13,706 nt of DNA from CBDUUP01 sp965370435. Its GTDB lineage: Bacteria; Chloroflexota; Anaerolineae; Anaerolineales; UBA11579. The stretch spans positions 1-13,706 of the forward strand of contig CBDUUP010000084.1 of assembly GCA_965370435.1 (NCBI GenBank). The letters run 5' to 3'. How positions within the stretch are numbered: position 1 is the first letter of the stretch; each line of letters starts with the position of its first letter. Under the pieces are notes generated by a model. That model did not search any database and was not told the origin of the DNA. It was given only the letters and a program-made list of their open reading frames with translations. This document shows, in pieces, positions 1 through 8,200 of this stretch. The translations under genes and the position numbers were made by a program.

Positions 1-5
1 ATCAA

Positions 6-434
6 ATGTTGAACCACTATACTGTGGATAGCATCTTAGAGACCTATGGGCCGCCAGGGGAAGTTTGGATAAAATCATACAACATTAATGCAGTCGGGCA
101 TCATACGCATACGCTGCTCTATTACCCTGACATCGGTATCGTGATGGAGTATGTTAGTCCAACTCGTTGGTTCACAAATGCCGATGAAGAAACGTGGGTA
201 TCCACATGTCCGGCAGAAGGGTTCATTTCCCTGAGGGTATTTGACCCTGATGCAGGATGGTCATTATTCGATATTCTTTCCCGACAGGATAACCTAGGAT
301 TGTATTTGCCTATTAAAGAAGCCACTGATATGACACTCCAGGAATTCTATGATATTTACCAAAACCCCGGTTGCGACGTAGAAATCCATACGCCAGCAGA
401 TTTATGGCCCAGTGTATATAACATTTGGCCGTAG
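6..434 (+). CDS. Hypothetical protein, possibly 5'-truncated by the window edge
   Basis: I do not recognise this protein. The reading frame is open to the left edge, so ATG at 6 may be internal and the gene may begin outside the window. The visible 142 residues have no signal peptide, no membrane segment and no catalytic motif. They are rich in aromatic and acidic residues (WIKSYN, YYPDIGIVMEYV) and contain two cysteines. The opening ILETYGPPGEVW resembles a short motif I associate, from memory only, with small repeated-family proteins of Chloroflexi. The base composition is visibly more AT-rich than ftsY and prfB downstream, which suggests a different history. A 79-bp gap to ftsY holds the ftsY promoter, so the two are probably not one operon. 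Confidence that it is coding is moderate; function is unknown. Confidence 0.6.
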   Translation: MLNHYTVDSILETYGPPGEVWIKSYNINAVGHHTHTLLYYPDIGIVMEYVSPTRWFTNADEETWVSTCPAEGFISLRVFDPDAGWSLFDILSRQDNLGLYLPIKEATDMTLQEFYDIYQNPGCDVEIHTPADLWPSVYNIWP

Positions 435-496
435 GAGAAATCGTGGAGGTCTAGTTCACTCAGCGGTTCAACAAGAAAAATCAACTCACGCCCCCA

Positions 497-505
497 TGTT
501 ATAAT
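497..505 (+). promoter_or_regulatory. Extended -10 promoter of ftsY
   Basis: TGTTATAAT is a perfect extended -10 element (TGn followed by TATAAT at 500-505). No good -35 hexamer is found 16-18 bp upstream, which is common for extended -10 promoters. Transcription should start near 511-513, practically on the GTG start codon of ftsY at 514, so the message may be leaderless. Confidence 0.6.
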
Positions 506-513
506 TCTTCCCC

Positions 514-1437
514 GTGGCAGACATACTAAACAAATGGAAAGACGGGCTGGCCCGCACACGTAAAACCACCTTCGGACGCATCGCCACTCTTCTTGGCGCG
601 ACCGAAATCTCCGGCGACACCTGGGATGATCTGGAAGCCATCCTCATCCAGGCTGACCTCGGAATCGAGACATCTCAATCCGTGTTGGAGAGCCTGAAAA
701 CCCAGGTGGCCCAGGAAGGCTGGACGAAGGCAGAACAACTCCGAGGCGCGTTGCGTCTCGAATTACGCTCCCGGCTGGACGAACCGCCCAAGGTCCACTT
801 TGACCATAAACCCAGCGTGATCTTGCTGGTAGGCGTGAACGGCTCCGGAAAAACAACCAGCGCGGCCAAGCTTGGCAAACGCTTCCAAGACCAAGGCCAA
901 ACAGTTCTGTTCGCGGCCACCGACACTTTCCGGGCCGCAGCCACCGAGCAGCTCCAGGTCTGGGGGGAGCGATTGGACATCTCCGTCATCGTGGGGAAGT
1001 CGGGCGGCGACCCCGGCGCGGTGGCCTTCGACGCCACCCAGGCGGCTATGGCCCGCGGCGTTGACCTGCTCCTGGTGGACACCGCCGGACGCCTTCACAC
1101 CCGCTTCAATCTGATGGAGGAGCTTAAGAAAGTTCACCGGGTGGTAGGCAAAGCGCTTCCAGGCGCTCCCCACGCCGTCTGGCTGGTGATGGACGCCACT
1201 ACCGGACAAAACGCCCTCCAGCAAGCCCGCGCCTTCCAGGAAGCCGTCCAGGTCACCGGAATCATCCTCGCCAAGCTAGATTCCTCGGCGAAGGGCGGCA
1301 TGGCCTTCGCCATCCAGCACGAACTAGGCCTGCCCATCCTGTACGCCGGATTAGGTGAGAGCTTCGACGATCTGCAATCCTTCCACCCAGACGCCTTCGT
1401 TGAGAGCGTCCTGAGCGAATTTTCAACCCCAACCTAG
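514..1437 (+). CDS. ftsY: Signal recognition particle receptor FtsY
   Basis: FtsY is the SRP receptor GTPase. It docks ribosome-nascent chain complexes carrying Ffh/4.5S RNA at the inner membrane so that membrane proteins are inserted cotranslationally. The 307 residues comprise only the helical N domain (about 1-95) and the GTPase G domain. The long acidic A domain of E. coli FtsY is absent, as in many bacteria. Visible GTPase motifs are the P-loop GVNGSGKTT (107-115), DTFRAAA (137-143), DTAGR (189-193), AKLD (253-256, usually TKLD) followed by SSAKGG, and the C-terminal GLGE loop near 279. The GTG start is the first codon of the N domain and has no Shine-Dalgarno; the promoter abuts it. prfB begins 8 bp after the stop, with its ribosome binding site overlapping the ftsY stop codon, so the two are probably cotranscribed. 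Confidence 0.96.
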   Translation: MADILNKWKDGLARTRKTTFGRIATLLGATEISGDTWDDLEAILIQADLGIETSQSVLESLKTQVAQEGWTKAEQLRGALRLELRSRLDEPPKVHFDHKPSVILLVGVNGSGKTTSAAKLGKRFQDQGQTVLFAATDTFRAAATEQLQVWGERLDISVIVGKSGGDPGAVAFDATQAAMARGVDLLLVDTAGRLHTRFNLMEELKKVHRVVGKALPGAPHAVWLVMDATTGQNALQQARAFQEAVQVTGIILAKLDSSAKGGMAFAIQHELGLPILYAGLGESFDDLQSFHPDAFVESVLSEFSTPT

Positions 1438-1445
1438 AGGTAACT

Positions 1446-2547
1446 ATGCAAGACTTGATCTCCCGTCTCACTGATTTTGACCTAAAAATCCAAAACCTAT
1501 TGGTGCGTCTTTGACTTACCCTCCAAAGAAACCGAACTCAAGAAATTAGAAAAAGAATCCGAAAACCCCAATCTGTGGGATAGCCCCGACAACGCCCGGC
1601 GTCTGATGAAAAAGGCAGCCAATCTGCGCCAAGAGATTGACCTATGGCAGAATCTCAGCCAGCGCATCCGCGACGCCCTGGAATTGGCCGAATTGGAGGA
1701 CGAAAGCCTCCGCCCAGAACTTGAAACCGAAACCAACGAATTGGAAACCGAAGTCGCCCAACGAGAACTCAGCACTTTGCTCTCCGGCCGCTATGACAAA
1801 GGCGATGCCCTTCTCGCTATCCATGCCGGCGCGGGAGGCACCGACTCGCAGGATTGGACCGCCATGCTCCACCGGATGTATTTGCGATGGGCCGAAAGCA
1901 AAGGGTACGATTGCCAAATTCTGGACAGCACCGACGGGGAAGAGGCGGGCATCAAGAGCGTGACCGTGGCCGTAAGCGGGTTATACGCCTACGGCTATCT
2001 CCGCCCGGAGAAAGGCACCCACCGGTTGGTGCGCCTCTCCCCCTTTGACTCCGCCAATCGCCGCCACACCTCTTTCGCCATGGTAGAAATCCTGCCCCAG
2101 GTTGAGGATAATACGGAGATTGAGATCAATCCCAAAGACTTGCGCATTGACACCTTCCGAGCCGCTGGCGCAGGCGGCCAGCACGTCCAGAAGAATGACA
2201 CCGCCATCCGCATCACCCACATCCCCACCGGCACAGTCGCAGTGTGCCAGAGCGAACGTTCCCAGTCCCAAAATCGAGAGAACGCCATGAAAGTGCTTAA
2301 AGCCCGCCTTCTGGCGCTCAAGCAGCAAGAGAAAGACAAAAAGCTAGCCGAATTGCGGGGCGAATATCAAAAAGCAGAATGGGGCGCCCAGATACGCTCC
2401 TACGTCCTTCACCCTTACCAGATGGTCAAAGACCACCGCACCGACTATGAAGTCGGTAACACCCAGGCGGTGCTGGATGGAGACCTGGATGGATTCATCG
2501 AGGCCTATTTGCGCTCTCAAGTAGGCGATCTAAAAGATGAAGGCTAA
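1446..2547 (+). CDS. prfB: Peptide chain release factor 2 (programmed +1 frameshift)
   Basis: RF2 recognises UGA and UAA stop codons and triggers peptide release at the ribosomal peptidyl transferase centre. Translation starts at ATG 1446 behind GAGGT, which overlaps the ftsY stop. Twenty-two codons end at CTT (1509-1511) followed by in-frame TGA (1512-1514). A +1 shift at CTT-TGAC continues in the other frame from GAC 1513 to the stop at 2547, giving 366 residues, essentially the length of E. coli RF2 (365). After the shift the coiled domain 1 (EKESENPNLWD) is followed by the SPF recognition tripeptide (about 198-200, diagnostic for RF2 against the PxT of RF1) and the catalytic GGQ (about 243-245). 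An ORF starting at ATG 1606 alone would lack the N-terminus and is not the true gene product. Expression is expected to be autoregulated: scarce RF2 favours the frameshift. Confidence 0.96.
1500..1515 (+). promoter_or_regulatory. RF2 +1 programmed ribosomal frameshift site
   Basis: The site reads TTGGTG-CGT-CTT-TGA-C. CTT TGA C is the invariant slippery/stop core of bacterial prfB. The upstream GGTG can pair with the CACC of the anti-Shine-Dalgarno and sits three bases before CTT, as the stimulatory element does. It is weaker than the AGGGGG of E. coli. The two frames on either side join exactly into one RF2 protein. Confidence 0.9.
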
Positions 2548-2557
2548 TATTGGACAC

Positions 2558-2586
2558 TTGTCAGAACTTTCAATCCGCGCTATAAT
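2558..2586 (+). promoter_or_regulatory. Sigma-70 type promoter of tRNA-Pro
   Basis: TTGTCA (2558-2563), a 17-bp spacer and a consensus TATAAT (2581-2586). The predicted start near 2593 lies about 6 bp before the mature tRNA 5' end, so only a very short leader needs RNase P processing. Confidence 0.8.
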
Positions 2587-2598
2587 CTGCCTATTGTT

Positions 2599-2673
<75 letters not shown>

Positions 2674-2699
2674 CAGGATAAACGTTTCACGAGAAAACA

Positions 2700-2733
2700 C
2701 CCCAAAGGTGCAATGCCTTTGGGGCGATTGTTT
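2700..2733 (+). terminator. Probable Rho-independent terminator after tRNA-Pro
   Basis: A perfect 9-bp stem, CCCCAAAGG (2700-2708) with CCTTTGGGG (2716-2724), has a 7-nt loop. It is followed by CGATTGTTT, a modest T-rich tail. It would end the tRNA-Pro transcript; partial readthrough into the downstream lyase gene is possible because no convincing promoter is seen for that gene. Confidence 0.65.
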
Positions 2734-2825
2734 AATACTGGAAGGCGAAAGCCATCACTGGGGAAGCAGAATTGACAGAAGCCCCGCAGCTATCTCATCA
2801 ACATAACAAAAAAGGTATTTTGAGA

Positions 2826-4772
2826 ATGCCCAAAAATTCTGATGCTGACCATACCCAACCAACCGTCCATTTAGGCGCAGGTGAACTCACCATTGAAGAA
2901 GTTGTGGGTGTGGCGCGGTTCGGGTGGAAGGTGGCGGAAGTCGGGGATGAAGCCAGCCCGCCCGACTCCAAAAAAGCCTACGCCCGGCTCCTTCAAAGTC
3001 GAGCCTGGGTTGATAAAGCGGTCGAAGAAAATGAGCGCAGAAAAGCGAGCGGCGAATCAACCAAAGCCTATTACGGCATCAACACCGGCTTCGGCTCAAA
3101 AGTCGGACGCATAGGATTGGACACCGAAGACATCCCCTGGGTCTCCCGCAACCTCATCGTCAGCCATTCAACCGGGATGGGTGATTTCCTGGAGATTGAA
3201 ATTGTCCGGGCGGCCATGTTGATACGCGCCAATTCCCTGGCTCTGGGCTATTCGGGCGTAAGACCGGTCGTCATCAACACCCTGGTTCAAATGCTCAACC
3301 GGGGCGTCGTCCCGGCCATCCCCGAATACGGATCGGTTGGGGCCAGTGGAGACCTGATCCCGCTGTCCCATCTGGCGTTAGTCCTCTCGAAACGCCCTGA
3401 AACCCAAAAGCTGCCAACCAGCCTCCCGGCAGACTATGAAGCCGAAAGTGGGAAAGCATTCGTCGTCCTAACCGGAGATCCAAGCGAAGATACTTTATCC
3501 GCCGAACAAATAACGAAATTTGGAGAGGCCTCTTACGCCCTGCTGCGCGGCGATGAGGCCATGAAGTTCCGCAACATCGAACGGATAGAATTGTTGGCCC
3601 GAGAGGGACTGGGCCTGAACAATGGAACCGCATTTTCCACCGCCATTGGAGTCTTGGCCCTATGCGACGCCGAAAACCTCGCCCGCCACGCCGAAATCGG
3701 AACCGCTCTCACTCTGGAGGCGTTGCTGGGCTTTCGGGACGCATTCTTGCCTCAAGTTCAAAAAGTCCGCCGCCATTCCGGCCAAATAGAGACCGCCCAA
3801 CGTATCTTGAAATTCATCCAGGGGAGCGTTCTGGCAGACGGCGCGGCCAACGAAGACCCCCGCCACGTCCCTCCGCAAGATGGCTATTCCATCCGCGTCG
3901 CCCCCCAGGTGATCGGAGCCGTATGGGACGCCCTGAAGTTCATCCGTCAAACCCTGGAAAACGAGATCAACGCCGTCACCGACAATCCATTGATCTTTGA
4001 CCTGGATGACGGCCATCCCTTCCACCTGCCCCGTGATTACAAAGCCGTCTCCGGGGGAAATTTCCACGGCGCGCCTTTGGCCTATGCGATGGACTTTCTG
4101 GGAATCGTCATAACCGATCTGGGAAGCTTGAGCGAGCGACGCACCTTCCGTCTCACCGATCCCAATCTCAACAACGGCCTTCCGGCGATGCTGGTTCAAG
4201 AGGATAAACCCGGCATGACCAGCGGAGTGATGATGGCCCAATATCTCGCCGCCAGTCTGGTATCGGACTGCAAGACCCTGGCTCACCCGGACAGCGTCGA
4301 CTCCATCCCCACTTCGGCCAATCAGGAAGACCACGTCAGCATGAGCATGAACGCAGCCCGCCACGCGCGCCAAATCGTGAAGAACATTGAAACCGTCGTA
4401 GCCATCGAATTGTTCTCCGCATCCCTCGGGCTTCACTTGAGGATCAACGCGCTCCAACACCTGGTTGATGATCCTGCCTTCAAACCAGAGGATATAAACA
4501 CCGAAGAGCGAAGCAGAGTCGATGAATGTGTTCTTTATTTGAGGGAAAAGGGATTAGCGATAGAAACGGGCGGGGGAAGTAAGGTGGCTCTGGACTTGAT
4601 CCACCAGCAACTCTTTCAGGGAAATCAGGGACTTCCCATGATTGGCCCAAGCGCAACCTCCGAGGACCGGTATTTACGCCCCTATGTAATCCGGATGCTA
4701 GAGTTACTGCATGGCGGGACAATAGTAGACCAAGTTTACCAGGCCTGCGGCATAACTCATCCACCTCTGTAG
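2826..4772 (+). CDS. hutH: Histidine/aromatic amino acid ammonia-lyase family protein, long form
   Basis: This is an MIO-dependent lyase of the HAL/PAL/TAL family, which removes ammonia from histidine or an aromatic amino acid to give the alpha,beta-unsaturated acid. Numbered from ATG 2826 (648 aa), the Ala173-Ser174-Gly175 triad in GSVGASGDL forms the MIO electrophile. YGINTGFG (about 80-87), LNNGTAFS, the QDGYSIR...PQV segment, TDNPLIF, SGGNFHG and NQEDHVSM (Gln500, Glu501) are all present. Ser113-His114 at the substrate-selectivity position and Glu501 are histidine-type; PAL and TAL usually carry FL or HL. The symbol rests on these residues only. Bacterial HAL is about 510 aa, so this protein has an N-terminal extension, an insert around 200-245 and a C-terminal extension. 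No hutU, hutI or hutG lies nearby. TTG 2772 is an alternative start in frame, but ATG 2826, with AAAGGT upstream, is preferred. The protein is cytosolic and probably homotetrameric by family. Confidence 0.87.
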   Translation: MPKNSDADHTQPTVHLGAGELTIEEVVGVARFGWKVAEVGDEASPPDSKKAYARLLQSRAWVDKAVEENERRKASGESTKAYYGINTGFGSKVGRIGLDTEDIPWVSRNLIVSHSTGMGDFLEIEIVRAAMLIRANSLALGYSGVRPVVINTLVQMLNRGVVPAIPEYGSVGASGDLIPLSHLALVLSKRPETQKLPTSLPADYEAESGKAFVVLTGDPSEDTLSAEQITKFGEASYALLRGDEAMKFRNIERIELLAREGLGLNNGTAFSTAIGVLALCDAENLARHAEIGTALTLEALLGFRDAFLPQVQKVRRHSGQIETAQRILKFIQGSVLADGAANEDPRHVPPQDGYSIRVAPQVIGAVWDALKFIRQTLENEINAVTDNPLIFDLDDGHPFHLPRDYKAVSGGNFHGAPLAYAMDFLGIVITDLGSLSERRTFRLTDPNLNNGLPAMLVQEDKPGMTSGVMMAQYLAASLVSDCKTLAHPDSVDSIPTSANQEDHVSMSMNAARHARQIVKNIETVVAIELFSASLGLHLRINALQHLVDDPAFKPEDINTEERSRVDECVLYLREKGLAIETGGGSKVALDLIHQQLFQGNQGLPMIGPSATSEDRYLRPYVIRMLELLHGGTIVDQVYQACGITHPPL

Positions 4773-4820
4773 GGACGACCCGGCGGCTCGCCTGGCGCAC
4801 CCAAATCCTGTCATTCCGAG
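4771..4820 (+). repeat. Degenerate intergenic direct repeat, copy A
   Basis: This 50-bp block aligns without gaps to 4961-5010, with 38 of 50 positions identical by eye. The last 22 bases, ending in CCAAATCCTGTCATTCCGAG, differ at a single position. It begins at the lyase stop codon and continues into an imperfect hairpin around 4812-4853, where GTCATTCCGAG faces CGAGGAATC. Confidence 0.7.
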
Positions 4821-4901
4821 GAGGGTAGCTTTACCGCCCGACGAGGAATCTCTGTAACCATCCTGCCTATCGTCCAGACGTAGGTTGATGCGAGATCATA
4901 A

Positions 4902-4934
4902 AAACCCCAAGGGTCTCCCAGACCCTTGGGGTTT
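4902..4934 (-). terminator. Strong hairpin terminator facing the minus strand
   Basis: A perfect 15-bp stem (4902-4916 with 4920-4934) has a 3-nt loop. Read on the minus strand, the stem is followed by TTTTTATG, a proper U-tract. Read on the plus strand it is followed by GGGCTATAA and lacks one. It therefore best terminates leftward transcription from the cyclase gene ending at 5217. It could also block plus-strand readthrough from the lyase, since the two genes converge here. Confidence 0.75.
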
Positions 4935-4960
4935 GGGCTATAAACAACCAAAGCCCCCAT

Positions 4961-5010
4961 AGAGGCGACCCAACTTGTCGCCCGCCCTACCCAAATCCTG
5001 TCATTTCGAG
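4961..5010 (+). repeat. Degenerate intergenic direct repeat, copy B
   Basis: Second copy of the block at 4771-4820, offset by exactly 190 bp. The best conserved core is CCAAATCCTGTCATTTCGAG (4991-5010). It lies in the convergent intergenic region 4773-5216, which contains no credible gene. Confidence 0.7.
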
Positions 5011-5067
5011 CGCACCACAACGACAAAAACACTGTTCCATTGAAAAAGAAACACCCCCTCTCCCGTA

Positions 5068-5088
5068 GGGGCGGACCGAGTCCGCCCC
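5068..5088. repeat. Short perfect inverted repeat, GC-rich hairpin
   Basis: GGGGCGGAC (5068-5076) and GTCCGCCCC (5080-5088) form a perfect 9-bp stem around the triloop CGA. It has no T-tract on either side, so it is unlikely to be a simple terminator. From memory, GTAGGGGCGG-type palindromes are dispersed intergenic repeats in related genomes. Confidence 0.65.
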
Positions 5089-5150
5089 GGCGCGCCAACC
5101 CACATAACCTTACCCAGAAACCCTGAAGTTTCTTAAGAAAAACCAAAAAC

Positions 5151-5178
5151 TTTGTGCCTTTGTGTCTTAGTGTTAAAA
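5151..5178 (+). repeat. 8-nt periodic intergenic repeat
   Basis: Three imperfect tandem 8-mers, TTTGTGCC, TTTGTGTC and TTAGTGTT, are followed by AAAA. The motif lies 39 bp beyond the cyclase stop codon. Similar TTTGTG strings are, to my recollection, common dispersed repeats in environmental bacterial genomes. No function can be assigned from this window. Confidence 0.55.
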
Positions 5179-5216
5179 TCTATAAGAACTGCTTGTTGGC
5201 GTGTCGTATGACCCCT

Positions 5217-8200
5217 CTATCCCTCTAATGCAGCAGCGATCTTTTGATTGACCATCACGCCGGTCAAGAATTTCTGCTTATCTTTTTTACCGCTGATACG
5301 CTCAGCCTGATCTTGCATCTCCTGATAGGCCTTTTCCAAGAATTCATCAGCCTGGTCATTATTGAGCGCTTTGAGCACGTAATAATGGTTGAGGTAAATC
5401 TGCTGCTCCTCTTCCACATCTTTTTGTTGGGCCAATTTTTCCAGGGCTTTTTCTGAGGCCTCCAAGGCTTCATCCAGGCGACCCAAGCCCATCCTGGCTT
5501 GTCCTAAAAACGAGAGACTTTCAACGATTTCGGCATTCAACACCAATTCGGTGTTGATATCGGAAGCCTGCTGGAAATACCGTTCGGCTTCTTCGAATTG
5601 CTCGCGGTTGAGGGAGAGCAATCCCAAGCCATACAGACAATAACTCACGCCTCTCTTATTTTTGATCGTCTCCTGCCATAATTTCAAGGCGGCTTCTAAT
5701 TCGACCGCGGCTTTGTCATCCTCCCCTAGAAAGAGAGCGACCATCCCGATATAGAACCTGGCAAACCCCTGCCCCGGCAGGTCGTTCATCTTAGCTTTCA
5801 ATTTCAGCGACCGGTTGAATAATTTCAGGCTGGCCGCATAGTCGCCCAACCGCATGGCGACCCGGCCTAGATTAGTGAGGTGGATGCCTTCTTGGAATTC
5901 ATCCTTACGCTCCTTTGCCATATCTAGGGCATATTGGTGATGCTTTTTGGCTTGATCGTAGTTGGCGCGCTTCAAATCTATCATGCCCAGGTACATCACG
6001 CTCCAGCCCTCGCTGGCCTGGTCCTCGAGCTTACGCAAGATCTCCACCGACTCGGACAACCAAATCTCACCCTGCTGGTAATCCCCCATCTCATAAGCCA
6101 TCACGCCCAGAGTGTACAAAGCGGATGCCTGTCCAGCCTGATCTTCACTTTGCCTCTTGATCTCTAAAAGTTTGCCATAATGAGAAAGGGCTGTTTTGAG
6201 AGCGTAATCATTGCGCGCTTTTTTACCGGCTATCTCCAGATATTTCGCGGCCCGTTCTCGATCGTCGCTCAAGCCAAAATGATAGGCCAACATCTCACTT
6301 TCTTGGGCCAACAACTCTTCGACGATGTCGGGGTCGGCGTCCTCGCCTTGCCGGGCGGCGATCTGGTCGTAAAACCACTTTTCCAAGAGCAATCCGATGC
6401 TATAGTGCAATTCATGCCTGCTCTGCACCAGAAGATTATCGTAGGCCACTTCCTGCACCATCGCGTCAGGGAAGAAGTAGACCGATTCAGCGATGCCGGG
6501 ATCGGGTTTAATTAATTCGTTGTGTTCAAGCTGCCCCAACCAACCGGATAGATCAGCATCCGTTTTTGCCAGGCTGCCCAGCAGCTTCATCTGGAAACGC
6601 CTGCCAATGACGGAAGCCTTCTGCAAGGCCTGCCGGGCGTCTTCGGTCAGCCGGTCTATGCGGGCAATGATTGCCCCTTGCAAAGTATCGGGGACCGAGA
6701 TCGCTTCAATCTTGTCGGTCACAACCCAGTTATTCTCTAGCTCCTCATCCGGGATCACCGCGCCGCTATCCATCAGTGAGCGAACCACCTCTTCAAGATA
6801 GAAGGGGTTTCCGGTGGTTTTATCCAAGATGTCTTTCAAAGTCTGTGGGGAGAAAATCGCGCCAGGCAGCAGAGTCTCCAAAAGCGTTTGTGCGCTTTGG
6901 TCATCCAGAGGTTCAATGGGGATCTCTGCATACCGGTGGTGATACTTGCTGGCAGCTTCGTCACGCAAATGCCAGCAGCCTTTGTCGCGTCTAGGGCGGA
7001 AACTAAAAATGAACATCACCGGCGATTGATTGGCGATGGACAATAGATCCTCAAAAAGAGCCAGCGAGGCTTCGTCGGCATAATGCAAGTCATCTAGGAC
7101 AATTACGCTAGGAACTCCTTGAGCATAGGTCTTGAAGAATTCACGCGCAGCCCAGAATATTTGTTTTTGCCTCACTTTAGGATCAAGATCATTCACCAGC
7201 GCTTCCCACTCGCCTTCCAATTCAAGGTTGAGCAAATAAGCCAAGAAGGGTATCGCCTCTCTAGCCGTCTCTTTGCCCATCAAGTCCTCGCCTTTTTCCC
7301 AGAGGGTGAAGAGAACGTCATTTTGATTGGCGTCTGGCGGCAAGTCGAGATCTTCGTATATAAACTGGGCCGCTAACCAGTAGCTCACTTGCTCGCTGAA
7401 TGAGACCGCATTCCCCTCCAGCCATTTAACTTCCCGGTCTTCTCCCTCCAGAAGCCAGTTTTTTAGTTCATCCTTGAAGCGGGTCTTGCCCAGGCCGCTC
7501 TCTCCGATAACGGTGATTATGCGGCCTCGGCCAGCCAATAGCTCACGAGTATAATTTCGGATCGCTTCTACTTGGTCTTCTCGGCCAACCAGGGGCGTGC
7601 CGCCAGTTCCCAGTCCCCGGGTGCGTCCAATCTCTCGGCGGCGTTTTATCGCCTTGAAGGTGGGAATTAAAATCTCCTTCCCCTTCACCTTGAGTTCGCC
7701 CTGGTCTTCCATCTCAAAGAAAGCGGCGACCCGGTCATGGGTGCGTTTGCTGACGAAAATCTCTTGCCATCCCGCGCTCGACATCAAGCGGGCGGCCATG
7801 TTGATGTCGTCGCCCATCAAAGTGTATTCCTGGCGCAGATTCGGCGCCCCGGCATTCCCGGCAAATAAGGTTCCGGTGTTTATGCCGATGCGTTGGCGGA
7901 AACGATAGATGCCCGCCGGTGTTTGCAGGGCGGAAAAATGTTCTTGAACCGCGTCCTGCATCTCCAATGCAGTCTGGACTGCCCGCCGAGGGTCGTCTTC
8001 ATGAGCGCGCGGCGCGCCGAAAAAGATCACCAGACGATCCCCCACCGAATATTGATCCATCCGCGCCAGCGTACCCTCATAGTGCTCGACCACTTCCGCC
8101 ATGTGAACAAAGTAATTGTTGAGCTGGTTGGTCACCAGTTCGGGGCGCGTCTCCCCCATATCTTCGATGAGGTCGCTGATACCGACGTAATTGGCAAACA

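Noticed and set aside
2772..2774. TTG as the start of the lyase
   Set aside because: It would add 18 residues that do not resemble the family, and the TTG is part of a TTGACA hexamer. ATG 2826 is the more usual start. The alternative is not excluded.
2734..2790. Possible structured leader or riboswitch before the lyase (GGC-GAAA-GCC hairpin and GGGG/CCCC pairing)
   Set aside because: The helices are only three to four base pairs and no known riboswitch consensus fits, so it is not called as a feature.
3660..4460. 266-codon open frame on the minus strand inside the lyase gene
   Set aside because: It lies wholly antisense to a confidently identified lyase. Its translation has no recognisable motif, and there is no ribosome binding site or promoter for it.
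4811..5146. 111-codon minus-strand frame in the intergenic region
   Set aside because: It is made of repeat sequence and the terminator hairpin and has no protein-like motif.
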